A DNA stretch of 24,720 bases from Comamonadaceae bacterium (GTDB lineage: Bacteria > Pseudomonadota > Gammaproteobacteria > Burkholderiales > Burkholderiaceae). Both the position numbers and the translations under genes were made by a program. Of the stretch, positions 24,231-24,720 are shown in pieces (position 1 is the first letter of the stretch; each line of letters begins with the position of its first letter). The stretch covers positions 1 through 24,720 of the forward strand of contig CANNNH010000009.1 of assembly GCA_947505915.1 (NCBI GenBank). Direction: 5' to 3'. The notes under the pieces were generated by a model. That model did no database searches, was not told where the DNA came from, and saw only the letters and a program-made list of their open reading frames with translations.

Positions 24231-24720
24231 ATGCACTTAAACGAACTCAAGGCACTGCATGTGTCTGAAGTCCTCAAGCAAGCCGAAGCACTTGAGATCG
24301 AAAACGTCGGCCGCATGCGCAAGCAGGAGCTGATGTTTGCGATCATCAAAAAGCGCGCCAAGACCGGCGAGACCATCGTCGCTGACGGCGTGCTGGAAGT
24401 GCTGCCCGACGGCTTCGGCTTTTTGCGTGCACCGGACTCGAGCTACACCGCCTCGACCGACGACATCTACATCAGCCCCAGCCAGATCCGCCGCTTTAAC
24501 CTGCACACTGGCGACATGATCGAAGGCGAAGTGCGTACGCCCAAAGACGGCGAGCGTTACTTTGCGTTGAACAAGCTCGACAAGATCAACGACGGCGCAC
24601 CTGAAGACAACAAACACAAGGTGATGTTCGAGAACTTGACCCCACTGTTCCCGCGCGAGCAGTACAAGCTCGAACGCGAGATGAAGGGTGAAGAGAACCT
24701 GACCAGCCGGATCATCGACA
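24231..24720 (+). CDS. rho: Transcription termination factor Rho, N-terminal part (runs off the window)
   Basis: Rho is a hexameric RNA helicase that ends transcription at rut sites. The 163 visible codons cover the N-terminal helical Rho_N domain (MHLNELKALHVSEVLKQAEALEIENVGRMRKQELMFAIIKK, 1-41) and the cold-shock-like RNA-binding domain (VLEVLPDGFGFLR...DIYISPSQIRRFNLHTGDMIEGEVR, about 54-102) with its RNP-type GFGFLR at 61-66. The start of the linker (LTPLFPREQYKLE) into the ATPase domain follows. The ATG at 24231 fits the family start and has an AGGT upstream. The N-terminus is plain, without the long insertion seen in actinobacterial Rho. The frame is open to the last base, so the ATPase part lies beyond the window. 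Confidence 0.96.
   Translation, partial: MHLNELKALHVSEVLKQAEALEIENVGRMRKQELMFAIIKKRAKTGETIVADGVLEVLPDGFGFLRAPDSSYTASTDDIYISPSQIRRFNLHTGDMIEGEVRTPKDGERYFALNKLDKINDGAPEDNKHKVMFENLTPLFPREQYKLEREMKGEENLTSRIID

Overview
The window looks like chromosomal DNA of a betaproteobacterium, most likely order Burkholderiales and family Comamonadaceae (Polaromonas/Rhodoferax type). This rests on high-GC coding sequence, the look of the proteins, and the neighbourhoods dnaX-ybaB-recR with an SRP RNA beside dnaX, mobA-moeA, rnhA with a methyltransferase, and an AddAB-type pair next to trxA-rho. The assignment comes from recognition, not from a database search.

Layout. 1-1745 (+): the end of mobA and complete moeA, the last steps of molybdenum cofactor synthesis. 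1774-6447 (-): a two-gene RND efflux operon, membrane fusion protein first and inner-membrane pump second, convergent with moeA. 6615-7939 (-): rnhA (RNase HI) downstream of a methyltransferase-like gene. 8197-9756 (+): an MltD-like lytic transglycosylase lipoprotein. Its end overlaps by 11 bp the end of a convergent, apparently orphan ABC-type substrate-binding protein (9746-10834, -). 10922-11332 (-): a MAPEG-family membrane protein with a clear intrinsic terminator behind it.

11406-14123 (-): dnaX-ybaB-recR, replication clamp loader and recombination mediator, closed by a terminator that overlaps the recR stop. The SRP 4.5S RNA gene (about 14211-14303, +) diverges from dnaX. 14384-15601 (-): a secreted serine beta-lactamase-fold hydrolase of visibly lower GC than its surroundings, followed by a 347-base stretch without a gene. 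16245-23487 (-): addB-like nuclease, addA-like helicase/nuclease (4-nt stop/start overlap), a BaiN/HI0933-type flavoprotein and a small unknown protein. 23621-24720 (+): trxA and, after a leader with strong hairpins, the start of rho.

Most of the window is housekeeping DNA, and I found no defence island, CRISPR array, insertion sequence or tRNA. The best non-obvious signal is inside dnaX: an A-AAA-AAG heptamer in the exact frame used by the E. coli dnaX -1 frameshift site, with an SD-like G-rich element upstream and a -1-frame stop one codon downstream. This predicts a short gamma-type clamp-loader subunit of 398 residues besides the 558-residue tau. Other points of interest are hairpins in the rho leader, the low-GC hydrolase, terminators that decide or overlap gene ends, and a long Pro/Ala/Lys tail on the efflux adaptor.
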